Position numbers and translations under genes: made by a program. From NCBI GenBank assembly GCA_045652815.1, contig JAZOLH010000037.1, positions 6,282 to 70,281 on the forward strand: a DNA stretch of 64,000 bases. Direction: 5' to 3'. Source of the stretch: UMGS755 sp045652815. GTDB lineage: Bacteria > Bacillota > Clostridia > UBA1381 > UBA9506. The stretch's first letter is position 1; each line of letters starts with the position of its first letter. This document shows, in pieces, positions 24,365-33,635 of the stretch. A model generated the notes under the pieces. The model saw only the letters and a list, made by a program, of their open reading frames with translations. It was not told the origin of the DNA and searched no databases.

Positions 24365-25726
24365 TTGGAAAAACTGTTCAAAATCAAAGAACGTGGCAGT
24401 AGTGTCAAAACCGAAATCATTGCCGGTATCACAACATTCTTAGCAATGTCTTACATTCTGGCAGTTAACCCCGGTTATCTGGGTGGCATCCCCGGCGCAT
24501 CTGCTGCAGGCGTATTCATGGCAACCGCTCTTTCCGCTGCAATTGCTACTCTGTGTATGGCATTCTTTGCTAACTACCCCGTAGCTCTGGCTTCCGGTAT
24601 GGGCCTCAATGCATTCTTTGCATTCACTGTTTGTGGTGCTATGGGCTATTCTTATGAAGTTGCTCTGACCGCAATCTTAATTGAAGGTATCATCTTCATG
24701 ATTCTTTCAATCTTCAAATTCCGTGAAGCTCTGGTTAACAAAATTCCGAACAACTTAAAATACGGTATCACTGCCGGTATTGGTCTGTTCATCGCAATCA
24801 TTGCTTTAATCAACGCTAAAATCGTTGTTGCTGACCCCGCAACCACCGTTGCTCTGGGTAGTCTGGCATCTCCTGGCGTTGTTTTAGCTCTGGTTGGTCT
24901 GTTAATTATCGGCGTTCTGCAGTACTTCAAAGTGCCCGGCGGCATCCTGCTGGGTATCCTCATCACATGGGTACTGGGTATCGTTGCTGAACTGGTTGGC
25001 TGGTATGTAGTTGATCCCGCAGCTGGCGTTTACTCCGTAATCCCCAACCTGTCTTGGGACGCAATCAAAGCAAACTTTGCAGCACCTGCACTGTTCAAAT
25101 TTGACTTTGCATTCATCGGCAAAAACTTCTTTAGTTTTGCAATCGTTGTATTCACATTCTTATACACCGATATCTTCGATACCGTTGGTACCTTAATCGG
25201 CGTTGCTCAGAAGGGCGATCTGCTGGATGAAAACGGCGAACTGCCCAAAGCCGGTGGCGCGCTGATGGCTGACGCTGTTGGTACTGTTGTTGGTGCTTGT
25301 CTGGGTACTTCTACCGTAACAAGTTACGTAGAATCCAGTGCTGGTGTAGCAGCAGGTGGTAAAACCGGTCTGACCGCAGTGACAACTGCAGTTATGTTCC
25401 TGATTGCTATCATCTTTGCTCCTATCTTCCTGGCAATCCCCAGTTTTGCAACCACTCCTGCAATGCTGTACGTTGCACTCTTAATGCTGTCTTCTGTTAA
25501 GAAGGTAGACTTTGATGGCGATGCTGCTGACGTTATCGGCGCATTCTTAGCTATCGTTATGATGCCCCTGACTTACTCCATCGCTAACGGTATTATGTTT
25601 GGTATCTTAGCATGGGTAATCCTGAAACTTCTGTGTGGTAAAGCAAAAGACATCAGCGGTGTAATGTGGATTTCCGTTGTTCTGTTTGCTGCTTATATCG
25701 CATTAAAAGTTATGGGCTTAGCATAA
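24365..25726 (+). CDS. NCS2-family purine (adenine/guanine/hypoxanthine) permease
   Basis: A 453-residue polytopic permease of the AzgA/PbuG branch of NCS2, importing purine bases with protons. Features are the opening EIIAGITTFLAMSYILAVNP, the GMGLNAFFAFTV signature, IFDTVGTLIGVAQKG and GTSTVTSYVESSAGVAAGGKTGLTAV. About 12-14 hydrophobic segments are apparent. The start is TTG at 24365, supported by AAGGAGG seven bases upstream and by the family's usual N-terminal length. A purine phosphoribosyltransferase follows 38 nt downstream, so the pair imports and traps purine bases. Codon use is highly biased, like the 8.5-16.2 kb operon. Confidence 0.93.
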   Translation: MEKLFKIKERGSSVKTEIIAGITTFLAMSYILAVNPGYLGGIPGASAAGVFMATALSAAIATLCMAFFANYPVALASGMGLNAFFAFTVCGAMGYSYEVALTAILIEGIIFMILSIFKFREALVNKIPNNLKYGITAGIGLFIAIIALINAKIVVADPATTVALGSLASPGVVLALVGLLIIGVLQYFKVPGGILLGILITWVLGIVAELVGWYVVDPAAGVYSVIPNLSWDAIKANFAAPALFKFDFAFIGKNFFSFAIVVFTFLYTDIFDTVGTLIGVAQKGDLLDENGELPKAGGALMADAVGTVVGACLGTSTVTSYVESSAGVAAGGKTGLTAVTTAVMFLIAIIFAPIFLAIPSFATTPAMLYVALLMLSSVKKVDFDGDAADVIGAFLAIVMMPLTYSIANGIMFGILAWVILKLLCGKAKDISGVMWISVVLFAAYIALKVMGLA

Positions 25727-25764
25727 GATAATTCTGAATTCTTTTTGAAGGGAAGTCATTTCAA

Positions 25765-26325
25765 ATGGATAAGGCATATACCATTGATATAGCAGGTGTT
25801 AAAAGGGATTTACCCCTGTGCCCGCTGAATGAAAATTTATATATCGGCGCATTCATTATGTTTGGCGACGTGGAACTGACCGAAAAAGCGGCAGCAGCAC
25901 TCCTTGCCAAGGCACCGGAGTTTGACATTTTAATCACAGCAGAATCAAAAGGTATTCCGCTTCTTTACGAAATGGCAAGACAGTCCGGCAACAACTATTA
26001 CATTGTTGCCAGAAAAGGTCCTAAACTCTACATGAAGAATGTGATTACCACTCAGGTTGATTCTATCACCACCGACCATGTGCAGATTCTCTGCTTAGGC
26101 GGCGATGAAGCAGATGCAATGCGCGGTAAGCGTGTGCTGATCGTGGATGATGTTATCAGTACCGGTGAATCTTTAGCAGCCCTTGAAACCCTCATCAATC
26201 AGGTGGGCGGTAACATCGTGGGCAAAATGGCGGTGCTGGCTGAAGGCGATGCCATCGCAAGAACAGATATTACCTATCTGGCGCCCTTGCCGCTGTTTGA
26301 TAAAGACGGTAATCCGATTGAATAA
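25765..26325 (+). CDS. Purine phosphoribosyltransferase (adenine/xanthine type)
   Basis: A 186-residue type I phosphoribosyltransferase that joins a free base to PRPP. The PRPP loop is RVLIVDDVISTGESL, preceded by LITAESKGIPLLYEMA and ARKGPKLYM, the layout of adenine or xanthine phosphoribosyltransferases. The base specificity cannot be read with confidence; adenine is my first guess because of the AzgA-like permease upstream. GAAGGGAAG precedes ATG 25765. It is the second gene of the purine salvage operon and ends at a terminator shared with the convergent EamA gene. Confidence 0.87.
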   Translation: MDKAYTIDIAGVKRDLPLCPLNENLYIGAFIMFGDVELTEKAAAALLAKAPEFDILITAESKGIPLLYEMARQSGNNYYIVARKGPKLYMKNVITTQVDSITTDHVQILCLGGDEADAMRGKRVLIVDDVISTGESLAALETLINQVGGNIVGKMAVLAEGDAIARTDITYLAPLPLFDKDGNPIE

Positions 26326-26335
26326 TAAAAAATTA

Positions 26336-26369
26336 AAGCCAACATCCAAATCGGATGTTGGCTTTTTTT
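26336..26369. terminator. Bidirectional terminator
   Basis: AAGCCAACATCC-AAATC-GGATGTTGGCTT followed by seven T, between convergent genes. Confidence 0.92.
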
Positions 26370-26378
26370 ATGTCTTAT

Positions 26379-27242
26379 TTAAAATACAAGCGGCACTAAG
26401 ATACCGGCGATAACAATCAACGAGCAGAGCAGTTTATAAAGGATATTCTTTTCTTTAAAAATCAACCAGCCGGAGAGAACGGACACAATGACGGAGGATT
26501 GTTTGATGAGCGTCATCAAGGTCACCTGACTTTCCGGCATGGCATTGGCACGGAACAGAAGCAAATCGCCGAACACAAGGGAAAGACTCATCAAGGGAAT
26601 CCAGTAGTTTGTTTTAATGGATTTAATGGAGATTTTTTCGCGACGCACTAAGAGCACAATGCCATAGATAATGCACATAAAAAGCATAAACCAAAATTGC
26701 AACTGCTGGGGCAGAATGCTCTTCATCAGAATTTTATCCAGCGTGCCCGAGATGGCGTTAAACAGACAGTTCATTAAAACCGCAAAGAGAGCAAAGAGGG
26801 TGGCATTACCGCCGCTTCCTTTGTTCTTTTTTAAGTTCACAAGCAAAAGACCTGTGATAACAAGCAGAACGCCGATGCACTTTTGCCAGGTAAAACTTTC
26901 TCCTAAAACGAACACACCCAAAGCGGTGGAGAAGACCATGCGACCTAAATCCATAACGCTGTAAAGACTCAAAGACATCCGCTTTAAAGCCGCTAAAGAG
27001 AACAACCAAGCGATGCAACAAGCGGCGGATTTTAAGAATGCATAAAAAATCTGTGTGCCGCTTAAAGCAAAGGCCACCTTGATATGGGGCAGCGTCATCA
27101 AAAAGCCGATGAAGGTGTAAAAAAACAATATTTCATTAGCACCCGATTTTTTCAGGGCGGCTTTTTTCATACATTCCCTGCCGCCTTTTAAGAGGGCATA
27201 AATCACAACTAAATAAATCCACAAGTTTTCCAAGTTTTTCAT
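26379..27242 (-). CDS. EamA/DMT-superfamily transporter
   Basis: A 287-residue membrane protein with about ten hydrophobic segments arranged as two EamA repeats (roughly residues 8-137 and 148-287). Supporting stretches are LGRMVFSTALGVFVLGESFTWQ at the end of the first repeat and LIKQSSVIVSVLSGWLIFKEK at the matching place in the second. Members export or exchange metabolites such as amino acids, nucleosides or sugars; the substrate here is unknown. Its start has only AAAAGG very close to ATG 27242, so expression may be modest. It stands alone, convergent with the purine operon and divergent from the ferritin/VIT gene. Confidence 0.88.
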   Translation of the reverse strand: MKNLENLWIYLVVIYALLKGGRECMKKAALKKSGANEILFFYTFIGFLMTLPHIKVAFALSGTQIFYAFLKSAACCIAWLFSLAALKRMSLSLYSVMDLGRMVFSTALGVFVLGESFTWQKCIGVLLVITGLLLVNLKKNKGSGGNATLFALFAVLMNCLFNAISGTLDKILMKSILPQQLQFWFMLFMCIIYGIVLLVRREKISIKSIKTNYWIPLMSLSLVFGDLLLFRANAMPESQVTLMTLIKQSSVIVSVLSGWLIFKEKNILYKLLCSLIVIAGILVPLVF

Positions 27243-27308
27243 CCTTTTCTTTTTTGCAATGTCTCTATTTTACTACAAATAAAAACAAATTTCAAGGGGA
27301 GATAATTG

Positions 27309-27337
27309 TTGAAAAAAATGGCAAATGGTGGTATAAT
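27309..27337 (+). promoter_or_regulatory. Sigma-A-type promoter of the ferritin/VIT gene
   Basis: TTGAAA (27309-27314), 17-nt spacer, TATAAT (27332-27337). Confidence 0.75.
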
Positions 27338-27377
27338 ATAAAATAGGATATTCTTGAATTGAATTGGAGGGGCTATT

Positions 27378-28259
27378 ATGGCAAAAGAACTTTCAAAAGA
27401 AGCACTGAAAATCGTGAAGAAAATGCAGCAGAGCGAACTGACGGAAAGCGTGATTTATGCTGAAATCGCCAAGTTTGCCAAAGGTGATGAAAATAAAGAA
27501 ACCTTGCTTCGTTTGGCAAGGGAAGAAAAGGCGCATTATGAAATCTGGAAGCGTTATACGGGCGTTGAAATGAAACCCGAAAAGCGCAAGGTTTTCAAAT
27601 ATAAATGGATTGCCCGCATTTTAGGTTTTACCTTTGCGGTGAAACTGATGGAAAACGGTGAAACAAACGCCCAGTCAGAATATGAATTGCTGGCAAAAGA
27701 AGTGGAAGAAAGCGCTTCCATTCGCGCACAGGAAGAAGAGCACGAAAAAGCACTGCTTGAAATTCTGGATGAAGAAAGTTTGCAGTATGTGGGCAGTATG
27801 GTGCTGGGTATGAATGATGCGCTGGTGGAACTGACAGGTTCTTTAGCAGGTTTTACCTTTGCTATGCAGAACACCCGCCTGATTGCTCTTGCCGGTCTTA
27901 TTATGGGTATTTCTGCCACATTTTCTATGGCGTCCAGTGAATTTTTGGCGGCAAAAAGTGAAGGCAGAACCGATGCCTTTAAGTCCTGTACTTACACGGG
28001 CGTTGCCTACCTTGTGACTGTTGCACTTTTGGTGCTTCCGTATCTGCTTCTCGGCAACGAACAATATATGACCGCTCTTGCTGTGATGCTTTGCATCGTT
28101 GTTTTAATCATCGCAGGATTTACATACTATATTTCTGTTGCTAAAAGCGAAAAATTCCGCCCCAGATTCTTGGAAATGTCCTTAATCAGCATCGGCGTTG
28201 CCATCGTTTCTTTCGGTGTTGGTATTTTAGCAAAGAAATTTTTAGGTGTTGAGTTATAA
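27378..28259 (+). CDS. Membrane ferritin-like protein with VIT/CCC1 transport domain (MbfA-like)
   Basis: A 293-residue fusion of an N-terminal ferritin-like (rubrerythrin/Erv) four-helix domain (residues about 1-135) and a VIT/CCC1-type membrane domain (about 140-293). The di-iron ligands are visible as E-x-x-H-type pairs: YAEIAKFAK, REEKAHYEIW and QEEEHEKALL. The membrane part starts LGMNDALVELTGSLAGFTFA and contains MASSEFLAAKSEGR, typical of the family. Related MbfA and VIT proteins export iron or manganese and protect against iron and peroxide stress. Its TAA stop overlaps the ATG of the next gene (TAATG), so the two are translationally coupled. Confidence 0.88.
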   Translation: MAKELSKEALKIVKKMQQSELTESVIYAEIAKFAKGDENKETLLRLAREEKAHYEIWKRYTGVEMKPEKRKVFKYKWIARILGFTFAVKLMENGETNAQSEYELLAKEVEESASIRAQEEEHEKALLEILDEESLQYVGSMVLGMNDALVELTGSLAGFTFAMQNTRLIALAGLIMGISATFSMASSEFLAAKSEGRTDAFKSCTYTGVAYLVTVALLVLPYLLLGNEQYMTALAVMLCIVVLIIAGFTYYISVAKSEKFRPRFLEMSLISIGVAIVSFGVGILAKKFLGVEL

Positions 28260-29167
28260 TGCAGGAACTGTACCCCAATTATTATCATAAATTTAACTGT
28301 ATTGCAGACCGTTGCCGCCATTCTTGTTGCGTTGGTTGGGAAATTGATATAGATGCAGAAACTATGGCACGCTACGAGGCAATAGAGACGCCTATGGGCG
28401 ATACAATCCGTAAGCACATTGAGGGAGAAGACCCCCACTTTATTTTAGGTCCGGGGGATAGATGCCCGTTTTTGCAGGAAGACGGTCTTTGCGAACTGAT
28501 TATCGAATGTGGTGAAAATGTGCTTTGCGACATTTGCCGCCTGCATCCCCGTTTTCGTAATTTTTATGAAAATGCCGTGGAAACAGGTTTGGGTTTATGC
28601 TGTGAGGAAGCGGCGCGGATTATCCTGACGGAGCAGGAAAAGTTCAAGATTTCTCTCCCGCGGGATACCGACCTTTCGGAAGAGGCATTCTTTGCCATCC
28701 GTGATACGATTTTTTACATCCTGCAGGAGCGCGAAAAAACCATCTACGACCGTTTTTGCTCTCTGGCAAAGAAGTTTGGCCTGTCCTTTTCGTTCTCGCT
28801 AGAAACCTTGCAAAAAACCTATCTTTCGCTGGAACGGTTGGATGAAGCGTGGACAGATTGTCTGACTACTTTAGATGGCTTTACTTTTGACGAAACAATC
28901 TTTCGGGATGAGGCCTTTGCCATCCCCTTTGAGCAACTTTGTGTTTATTTCATCTTCCGTCATCTGACTGATGCAATGTGGGACGGAGAGTATGAAAAAC
29001 GGGTACGCTTTGCCCTTGTAAGTTGTTATGTTATTGGCGCCCTTTGGGCAAACTGCAAACAAGAAAAAGGCACTCTGACTTTAGAGGATATGGTGGAAAT
29101 TGTTCGGCTGTATTCTTCTGAAATCGAATATTCGGAAGAGAACACAGAAACACTAATGAATTTATAA
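28259..29167 (+). CDS. FliB-family (flagellin lysine-N-methylase-like) Cys-cluster protein
   Basis: A 302-residue protein with the Cys-rich N-terminal motif of the FliB family: CIADRCRHSCCVGW, DRCPFLQEDGLCEL, and VLCDICRLHPRFRNF. Salmonella FliB binds an iron-sulfur cluster and methylates flagellin lysines. No flagellar gene is present in this window and most FliB-like proteins in Firmicutes are uncharacterised, so flagellin methylation should not be assumed. The C-terminal half is helical with no motif I recognise. The start codon overlaps the stop of the ferritin/VIT gene, which suggests an iron-related link. Confidence 0.75.
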   Translation: MQELYPNYYHKFNCIADRCRHSCCVGWEIDIDAETMARYEAIETPMGDTIRKHIEGEDPHFILGPGDRCPFLQEDGLCELIIECGENVLCDICRLHPRFRNFYENAVETGLGLCCEEAARIILTEQEKFKISLPRDTDLSEEAFFAIRDTIFYILQEREKTIYDRFCSLAKKFGLSFSFSLETLQKTYLSLERLDEAWTDCLTTLDGFTFDETIFRDEAFAIPFEQLCVYFIFRHLTDAMWDGEYEKRVRFALVSCYVIGALWANCKQEKGTLTLEDMVEIVRLYSSEIEYSEENTETLMNL

Positions 29168-29182
29168 ATTTAGGAGATAACC

Positions 29183-29401
29183 ATGGAAGAACTGATTAAA
29201 AAAATTAATGCCCTTGCTAAAAAGTCAAGGGAAGAAGGTCTGACTGACGAAGAAAAAGAAGAACAGGCAAAACTTCGCGCGGCCTATATTCAAAAATTCC
29301 GTCAAGGGATGGAAAACACCCTGAGCAACACCTACATTATGGATGAGCAGGGCAACAAAAAGAAAGTGGAAAAGAAAGGCGGCAACAAGTTTTTGTCGTA
29401 A
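29183..29401 (+). CDS. DUF896/YnzC-family protein
   Basis: A 72-residue protein of the DUF896 family (B. subtilis YnzC). It has the standard features: KKINALAKKSREEGLTDEEKEEQ forming a short helical hairpin, and RAAYIQKFRQGMENTLSNTYIMDEQGN. The biochemical role is not established; small size, high charge and frequent linkage to translation or SOS genes are all that is known. GGAGATAACC lies before ATG 29183. It precedes the large GTPase-nuclease gene by 9 nt, so they are co-transcribed. Confidence 0.9.
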   Translation: MEELIKKINALAKKSREEGLTDEEKEEQAKLRAAYIQKFRQGMENTLSNTYIMDEQGNKKKVEKKGGNKFLS

Positions 29402-29410
29402 GCGTTTGAA

Positions 29411-32035
29411 ATGAAGCGAATTGCTGTTGGCATTCTGGCTCACGTGGACGCAGGCAAAACAACCCTCTCTGAAGGTCTTTTATATACAGCGGGGGAGATT
29501 CGAAAGTTTGGTCGCGTGGATACCGGAGACACGTTTTTGGACACAAATGAAATCGAGCGCAAAAGAGGCATTACTGTTTTTTCAAAGCAGGCGGTGATCA
29601 GTCTGGAAGAAACTGTGATGACTCTTTTAGACACGCCCGGACACGTGGATTTTGCCGCAGAAGCAGAGCGTACACTTTCTGTTTTGGATTATGCGATTTT
29701 AGTCATCAGCGGAACCGATGGCATTCAAAGCCACACCAAAACTCTTTGGGATATGCTGGCAAAACACAATCTTCCTGTGTTTGTTTTTATAAATAAACTG
29801 GATTTAACCGGTAGCGATAAACAGCGCGTTATCAGCGAACTGAAAGCAGAATTCGGCGGCAATTTTGTTGATTTTACGGAGAAGACTGAAACTCTTTGTG
29901 ATGAACTCTCCCTTTGCAGTGAAGCGCTGATGGAAGAGGCGCTGGAAGGTAAGATTACGGAGAAAAGCGTTGCTGAGGCGATCTGCGACCGTCATCTGTA
30001 TCCTTGTTTTTCGGGGTCCGCACTGAAGATGGAGGGCGTCTCTTTCTTTTTAAAGGCCTTCGACCGCCTGACTTTGCCTGCCAAGGCCATGGCAATTTTT
30101 GGTGCGAAAGTGTTTAAAATCGGTCAGGACGACCGTGGCAACCGCCTGACGTTTATGAAAATCACGGGCGGTAGTCTGAAAGTGAAAAGCACGCTTGTAA
30201 CCGATGGGGAAACAAGTGAAAAAGTCAATGAAATCCGCATTTATTCCGGCGAAAAATATAAAACTGAAGAGGAAGTGTTCCCCGGCACCGTTTGCGCTGT
30301 GACAGGTCCGAAACTGACAGCGGCAGGGCAGGGGCTTGGCTTTGAGAAAAACGCTTCTGCACTAACAGCAGAGCCGATTTTTACCTATCGGGTGATTCTG
30401 CCCGCAGGCGTTATGCCCTCGGTGGCTTTAGAAAATTTCCGTCAGCTAGAGCAGGAAGAAACCCAGCTGAAAGTCACTTGGAATGAGCAACTTGGCGAAA
30501 TCCAAATCAGACTGATGGGTGAAATTCAACTTGAAATTTTAAAAGATTTAGTCAAAACTCGTTTCGGGATGGACGTGGAGTTTGAAGAAGGCCGCATTGT
30601 TTATAAAGAAACCATTGTCAACACTGTGGAGGGCGTGGGTCATTTTGAACCCCTGCGCCATTATGCAGAGGTGCATCTGCTTCTCGAGCCCTTGCCCGAA
30701 AACACGGGGATGCAGTTTGAAATTGATTGCCCCGAGAGCGTTTTAGATAAAAACTGGCAACGACTTATCTTGACGCACTTAATGGAAAAGCAACATCTGG
30801 GCACTTTGACAGGGTCGCCCATTACCGATATTAAAATCACCTTAAAATCAGGTGCGGCACACCAAAAACATACAGAGGGCGGCGATTTCCGTCAGGCGAC
30901 TTACCGCGCTGTTCGTCAGGGTTTAATGCAGGCTCAGAGCGCTTTGCTTGAGCCATACTATGAATTTGTGATTGAAGTTCCTGCCGAAAACGTGGGCAAG
31001 GCCATGACAGACCTTGATATGTTGGGTGCACAGTTTTCCATCTCCCATTTGGGCGGTGATTTAACAAAAATCAAGGGCACTGCACCTGCCGAAGCCATCC
31101 GAAATTACGGACAACAAATGATTGGGTATACCCACGGAAAAGGCAGAATTACCTGCAAATTCTGTGGTTATGGCAAGTGTAAAAATGCTGAAAGCATTAT
31201 TGAATCCATCGGTTATAATGCCGAAGCCGATGTTTTAAACACCCCCGATTCTGTGTTCTGCAGCCACGGGGCAGGGTTTACGGTGAAATGGGACGAAGTG
31301 CCACAGCACATGCACTTAGAGAGCATTTTAAAGCCCAAAAAGGCAGAAGAAAAGGAACGGGTAGTTCGTTCCTCTTCCATCCACGCAGGCGACGATGAAC
31401 TCCTTGCCATTTTTGAAAAAACCTATGGTAAGGTGGAAACAAAACTGCCTTCCCGTGCTATGCACACTAAGAAGAATATGCCGGAGAATAAGAGACATCA
31501 CGCGGTGAAACGTTTTGATAAAGACTATCTGCTCATTGATGGTTATAATATGATTTTCGCTTGGGAGAGTTTGAAAAAAATCGCCCAAAGCAGTTTAGAA
31601 GATGCGCGGCGTGAACTCATCGACCGCATTTCTGTTTACAAAGTCTTTAAAGGCTGGGAGGTTATCATTGTTTTTGATGCCTATAAGGTAAAAGGCAACA
31701 TCGGTGAGGTTGAAAAGGAAAAGGGCATCACCATTGTGTACACAAAAGAATCCCAAACTGCCGATGCTTATATCGAGAAAGCCACCCGTGAACTGACAAA
31801 ACAGTATAACGTAACCGTTGCCACCTCTGATGCCTTAGAGCAGTTAATCATCTTCGGCAGCGGTGCCTTCCGCATGCCTGCAAGGCATCTCGAGGAGGAA
31901 GTGTTGCAGGTGGAAAAAGGCGTGCGGCAGATGGTGGAAACCTATAACTTAGAAACCGAAAGTTCGGGCTTTTTAAAAGTGTTAGAAGAAAAACTGGCGG
32001 GCTGGAAAGAGAAAAACCGCCCCGAAATGAAATAA
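29411..32035 (+). CDS. TetM/EF-G-like translational GTPase fused to a Rae1/YacP NYN nuclease domain
   Basis: An 874-residue fusion. Residues 1-about 660 follow the ribosomal-protection GTPase layout (TetM/TetO relatives of EF-G). The G-domain has AHVDAGKT (10-17), RGIT, DTPGHVDF and NKLD; domains III-V follow, and the block ends in TPDSVFCSHGAGFTVKW. A Cys cluster C-x2-C-x4-C lies at 582-590. Residues about 700-874 match YacP/Rae1: DYLLIDGYNMIFAW, VIIVFDAYKVKG, TKESQTADAYIEKA and ATSDALEQLIIFG. B. subtilis Rae1 enters the ribosomal A site and cuts mRNA there. The fusion could free or dismantle stalled ribosomes; tetracycline resistance is possible but unproven. It lies between ynzC and an ABC-F gene. 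Confidence 0.9.
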   Translation: MKRIAVGILAHVDAGKTTLSEGLLYTAGEIRKFGRVDTGDTFLDTNEIERKRGITVFSKQAVISLEETVMTLLDTPGHVDFAAEAERTLSVLDYAILVISGTDGIQSHTKTLWDMLAKHNLPVFVFINKLDLTGSDKQRVISELKAEFGGNFVDFTEKTETLCDELSLCSEALMEEALEGKITEKSVAEAICDRHLYPCFSGSALKMEGVSFFLKAFDRLTLPAKAMAIFGAKVFKIGQDDRGNRLTFMKITGGSLKVKSTLVTDGETSEKVNEIRIYSGEKYKTEEEVFPGTVCAVTGPKLTAAGQGLGFEKNASALTAEPIFTYRVILPAGVMPSVALENFRQLEQEETQLKVTWNEQLGEIQIRLMGEIQLEILKDLVKTRFGMDVEFEEGRIVYKETIVNTVEGVGHFEPLRHYAEVHLLLEPLPENTGMQFEIDCPESVLDKNWQRLILTHLMEKQHLGTLTGSPITDIKITLKSGAAHQKHTEGGDFRQATYRAVRQGLMQAQSALLEPYYEFVIEVPAENVGKAMTDLDMLGAQFSISHLGGDLTKIKGTAPAEAIRNYGQQMIGYTHGKGRITCKFCGYGKCKNAESIIESIGYNAEADVLNTPDSVFCSHGAGFTVKWDEVPQHMHLESILKPKKAEEKERVVRSSSIHAGDDELLAIFEKTYGKVETKLPSRAMHTKKNMPENKRHHAVKRFDKDYLLIDGYNMIFAWESLKKIAQSSLEDARRELIDRISVYKVFKGWEVIIVFDAYKVKGNIGEVEKEKGITIVYTKESQTADAYIEKATRELTKQYNVTVATSDALEQLIIFGSGAFRMPARHLEEEVLQVEKGVRQMVETYNLETESSGFLKVLEEKLAGWKEKNRPEMK

Positions 32036-32048
32036 ACAGGAGATACAA

Positions 32049-33602
32049 ATGAGTATTTTAAATGCAGAAAACATCAGCCACAGTTTTGGTGGCAGACAAA
32101 TTTTAGAAGATGCAAGTTTCCGCTTGCTCAAAGGGGAGCACATTGGCTTAATTGGTGCTAATGGTGAGGGAAAATCCACTTTCCTGAAGATTATCACAGG
32201 TGAAATGCACCCCGAACAGGGTAAGGTGGAATGGTGCCGCCACGTGACCTATGGTTACCTTGACCAGTATTCTTCACTGGAAGCTGGCAAAACCATCCGC
32301 GATGTGCTTCGTGATGCTTTTTCCCACCTTTCCGAACTGGAAGCAGAGATGATTGCCATTTATGATAAAATGGCAGAAGCAAGCGAAGAAGAACTTGCCG
32401 ATATGATGGAAGAAGTGGGCGAAATGCAGGAAATTTTGGATTCCTCCGGCTACTATACCATCGACACCAAAATCTCGGAATATGCCAACGGTTTAGGTCT
32501 CGGTGAAATCGGTCTTGACCGTGATGTAACGGAACTTTCAGGCGGACAGAGAGCCAAAGTTTTGCTTGCTAAAGTGCTTCTTGAAAACCCCATGATTCTG
32601 ATTTTGGACGAGCCCACGAACTTTTTGGATGAAAACCACATTAACTGGCTGACGGAGTTTTTGCAGAACTACGAAAATGCCTTTATTCTGGTATCTCACG
32701 ATATGCCTTTCTTAACTAAGGTTACCAACGTGATTTATCACCTTGAAAATACGGTTTTAACCCGCTACAAAGGTACTTACGAAGACTTTTTGCGTATGCA
32801 CGATTTAAAGAAACAGCAGCTGGAACAGGCCTTTAAAAAGCAGCAGAAAAAGATTGCTGATTTAGAGGATTTTGTGGCCCGAAACAAAGCCCGTGCCGCA
32901 ACAGCAACGCTGGCACGTTCCCGCCAAAAAGAACTTGACAAAATGGAGCGTATCGAACTGGCGCCCGAGAAAATCAAGCCCACATTTAACTTTCAGGCAG
33001 ACCGTGCACCGGGCAGAATTGTTATTGAGGCCAAGGGTTTGGTCATTGGTTACGATTCACCCCTGACAAAGAAAATTGACATTCAGATTGAGCGCAACAA
33101 AAAGATTGCCATCCGCGGTGTGAATGGCTTGGGTAAATCCACGCTTTTAAAAACCTTACTTAAAATGATTCCTGCCCTAGAGGGCGAGATTCATCACGAC
33201 CAGTTTATCAATGTTGGCTATTTTGAGCAGGAGGAAAGCACCTCCGATAAAACCGCTTTGCAGGAATTCTGGGATGAATTCCCTGCCATGACCAATGCGG
33301 AAGTTCGTGCGGCACTTGCAAAATGCGGTCTGACAACAGAGCATATCACAACACAGATGCGCGTGCTCTCCGGTGGCGAAAATGCGAAAGTACGTCTTTG
33401 CAAAATTATGCAAAAGCCTGCTAACATCTTGGTTTTGGACGAACCGACGAACCACCTTGATATTGTGGCAAAAGAAGAACTGGCTAAAGCCATTCGCGAG
33501 TTCCGTGGCACAGTCCTTTTGGTTTGCCACGAAGCCGAATTTTATCAGGGCGTTGTGGATGAAATCTGGGATGTATCTGATTGGAGCACAAAAATTGTTT
33601 AA
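32049..33602 (+). CDS. ABC-F family ATPase (ribosome-acting)
   Basis: A 517-residue soluble protein with two ABC domains and no membrane segment. The first site has GANGEGKST, LSGGQRAKV and ILILDEPTNFLD; the second has GVNGLGKST, LSGGENAKV and ILVLDEPTNHLD. The charged linker between domains (about 238-300, KKQQLEQAFKKQQKKIADLE) is the helical hairpin that reaches toward P-site tRNA. ABC-F proteins act on the ribosome as translation factors or antibiotic-protection proteins. Overall it resembles YkpA/YbiT-type housekeeping members more than Vga/Lsa. It starts 13 nt after the GTPase-nuclease gene with CAGGAG upstream. Confidence 0.92.
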   Translation: MSILNAENISHSFGGRQILEDASFRLLKGEHIGLIGANGEGKSTFLKIITGEMHPEQGKVEWCRHVTYGYLDQYSSLEAGKTIRDVLRDAFSHLSELEAEMIAIYDKMAEASEEELADMMEEVGEMQEILDSSGYYTIDTKISEYANGLGLGEIGLDRDVTELSGGQRAKVLLAKVLLENPMILILDEPTNFLDENHINWLTEFLQNYENAFILVSHDMPFLTKVTNVIYHLENTVLTRYKGTYEDFLRMHDLKKQQLEQAFKKQQKKIADLEDFVARNKARAATATLARSRQKELDKMERIELAPEKIKPTFNFQADRAPGRIVIEAKGLVIGYDSPLTKKIDIQIERNKKIAIRGVNGLGKSTLLKTLLKMIPALEGEIHHDQFINVGYFEQEESTSDKTALQEFWDEFPAMTNAEVRAALAKCGLTTEHITTQMRVLSGGENAKVRLCKIMQKPANILVLDEPTNHLDIVAKEELAKAIREFRGTVLLVCHEAEFYQGVVDEIWDVSDWSTKIV

Positions 33603-33606
33603 AAAG

Positions 33607-33635
33607 AAAAAGCCTACCGTTTGGTAGGCTTTTTT
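33607..33635. terminator. Bidirectional terminator
   Basis: AAAAGCCTACC-GTTT-GGTAGGCTTTT with a T-tract, between the convergent ABC-F and rlmN genes. Confidence 0.92.

Noticed and set aside
29411..32035. Calling the GTPase a tetracycline-resistance determinant
   Set aside because: Resemblance to TetM is clear but distant, and the nuclease fusion suggests another main role; resistance needs a test.
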